From JABDQZ01 sp963801985 (GTDB taxonomy: Bacteria > Pseudomonadota > Gammaproteobacteria > Chromatiales > Chromatiaceae), in contig CAWDGV010000002.1 in assembly GCA_963801985.1 (NCBI GenBank), forward strand, positions 62,001 through 126,000: DNA of 64,000 bases. Direction: 5' to 3'. The position numbers and the translations under genes were made by a program. Below the pieces are notes generated by a model that saw only the letters and a program-made list of their open reading frames with translations, ran no database searches and had not been told where the DNA came from. Below, piece by piece: positions 63,020-64,000 of the stretch. The stretch's first letter is position 1. Every line of letters begins with the position of its first letter.

Positions 63020-64000
63020 ATGGTCATTAACACAAATCGTGATGATCTATTGAAATCTTTACAACAGGTTTCAGGCGTTGTTGAAAGAAGACAAACATTA
63101 CCAATACTCGCTAATGTACTTTTTAACATTCGCAAGAATATGCTATTCATTACAGCAACAGATCTTGAGGTAGAGTTAAAGACTCAGGCAGAAGTGCAAT
63201 GCGATGAAGATCTGGATTTAACTATTCCTGCACGTAAATTGCTTGATATCTGTAAAGCCTTACCGGATGGTGCAGATATTTCAATCAATATTGATGACCA
63301 GCATGTCACTCTAAAATCAGGAAGAGGGCGTTATACCCTGGGGATATTACCCGCTCAGGATTTTCCTAATGTTGAACCCAGTACACTTGCAGACCGTATC
63401 GTTGTTAATGAAAAAACACTAAAGTTTCTTATCGATAAAACGCAGTTTGCAATGGCACAGCAGGATGTTCGCTATTATCTGAACGGTATGTTGTTGGATA
63501 TCAGTGATAAGATTTTCAGAACAGTCGCAACAGATGGTCATCGTCTGGCTTTAGCCCAGGTTGAGATGGAAGAGGGTAACGAGATTACCACTCAAATAAT
63601 CCTGCCTCGCAAAGCAGTTATTGAACTTTCCCGACTGCTTAGCGATTCTGATGACGAGGTCATCATTGAAATCGGCAGTAACCATATCCGGATGAGTTTT
63701 ACCAACGGTGTCGTTTTTATATCAAAACTGATCGATGGTCGTTTTCCTGATTATCAAAGAGTCATGCCAGCAGGGCAGACAGAGATTGCTTCGGCTGATA
63801 GACAGGAACTGAAACAGGCCTTGCTGCGTGCATCAATTCTTTCGAATGAAAAGTATCGCGGCATACGTTTCAAGATAGCAGAGAACAGTCTTGAATTACT
63901 TGCACATAATCCAGAACAGGAAGAGGCTGAAGAAGTTGTCGAAGTAAACTACAGTGGTCCTGAATTAACCATCGGATTTAACGTTGGTTATTTAACAGAC
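63020..64000 (+). CDS. dnaN: DNA polymerase III beta subunit (sliding clamp), partial
   Basis: The first 327 codons are present and the gene runs off the right edge. It begins MVINTNRDDLLKSLQQVSGVVERRQTLPILANVL, with QQDVRYYLNGML, TVATDGHRLALAQ, LIDGRFPDYQRV, SILSNEKYRG and NPEQEEAEE, all clamp signatures. The ring clamps DNA and tethers the replicative polymerase. ATG 63020 has AGGATGG upstream; an in-frame ATG at 63011 is an alternative. It is downstream of dnaA in the conserved order. Confidence 0.97.
   Translation, partial: MVINTNRDDLLKSLQQVSGVVERRQTLPILANVLFNIRKNMLFITATDLEVELKTQAEVQCDEDLDLTIPARKLLDICKALPDGADISINIDDQHVTLKSGRGRYTLGILPAQDFPNVEPSTLADRIVVNEKTLKFLIDKTQFAMAQQDVRYYLNGMLLDISDKIFRTVATDGHRLALAQVEMEEGNEITTQIILPRKAVIELSRLLSDSDDEVIIEIGSNHIRMSFTNGVVFISKLIDGRFPDYQRVMPAGQTEIASADRQELKQALLRASILSNEKYRGIRFKIAENSLELLAHNPEQEEAEEVVEVNYSGPELTIGFNVGYLTD

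Overview
The window is a chromosomal segment of a gammaproteobacterium, running up to and across the replication-origin end. The rpmH/dnaA/dnaN, mnmG-rsmG-parAB-atp and mnmE-yidC-rnpA-rpmH blocks fix the location. The order ponA // pilMNOPQ-aroKB-damX-like-gltBD-hemE matches the order I recall from Pseudomonas and relatives. A Coq7-type quinone hydroxylase, a Gram-negative porin, a Tat-exported TRAP binding protein and type IV pilus genes indicate a respiring free-living bacterium. I cannot name the genus. Most genes read leftward, away from dnaA, as expected for leading-strand coding on one replichore.

Layout, left to right: (1) 1-2.9 kb: truncated porin, a hairpin-rich intergenic stretch carrying a degenerate copy of a tRNA 3' end, tRNA-Gln(CUG) only 13 nt behind rplM-rpsI, and a candidate small RNA. 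(2) 2.9-6.6 kb: [2Fe-2S] ferredoxin and divergent GlcF-like protein, coq7, hemE, and two 229-bp terminal-inverted-repeat elements. (3) 6.8-21.3 kb: gltD, gltB, DamX-like, aroB, aroK and pilQPONM, with divergent mrcA. (4) 24-34.7 kb: gltA-mdh-malic enzyme, rpmE, a DUF3135 gene, hemW, a TakP-like TRAP binding protein, NAD-type glutamate dehydrogenase and uvrD. (5) 34.8-41 kb: a SulP transporter with a large insert, glmS, glmU and an FKBP-type isomerase. (6) 41-52.6 kb: the complete atp operon (atpIBEFHAGDC), parB, parA, rsmG and mnmG. (7) 52.7-56.6 kb: moxR-DUF58-tgpA. (8) 56.6-61.1 kb: murI, mnmE, yidC, rnpA and rpmH, without yidD. (9) 61.1-64 kb: dnaA with an interrupted frame, an origin-like spacer with DnaA boxes and nested palindromes, and the 5' part of dnaN.

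How the genes fit together: gltBD assimilates ammonia while the GDH can return carbon to the TCA cycle. Malic enzyme, malate dehydrogenase and citrate synthase form a compact C4/C6 node. glmS, glmU, murI and PBP1A supply and assemble peptidoglycan. ParAB, DnaA and DnaN handle origin segregation and replication.

Most notable: (a) dnaA is broken by a one-base frameshift at the domain I/II boundary; (b) an ~88-nt small RNA candidate between the ferredoxin gene and rplM has its own promoter-like elements, a 5' stem-loop, a CCUCC-rich anti-Shine-Dalgarno segment and a terminator; (c) two 229-bp inverted-repeat elements lie 1.9 kb apart; (d) a SulP protein carries a ~130-residue insert with a predicted coiled coil; (e) the dnaA-dnaN spacer has nested palindromes and direct repeats. 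I found no obviously new multi-gene system such as a defence or biosynthetic island; the window is largely core genome.
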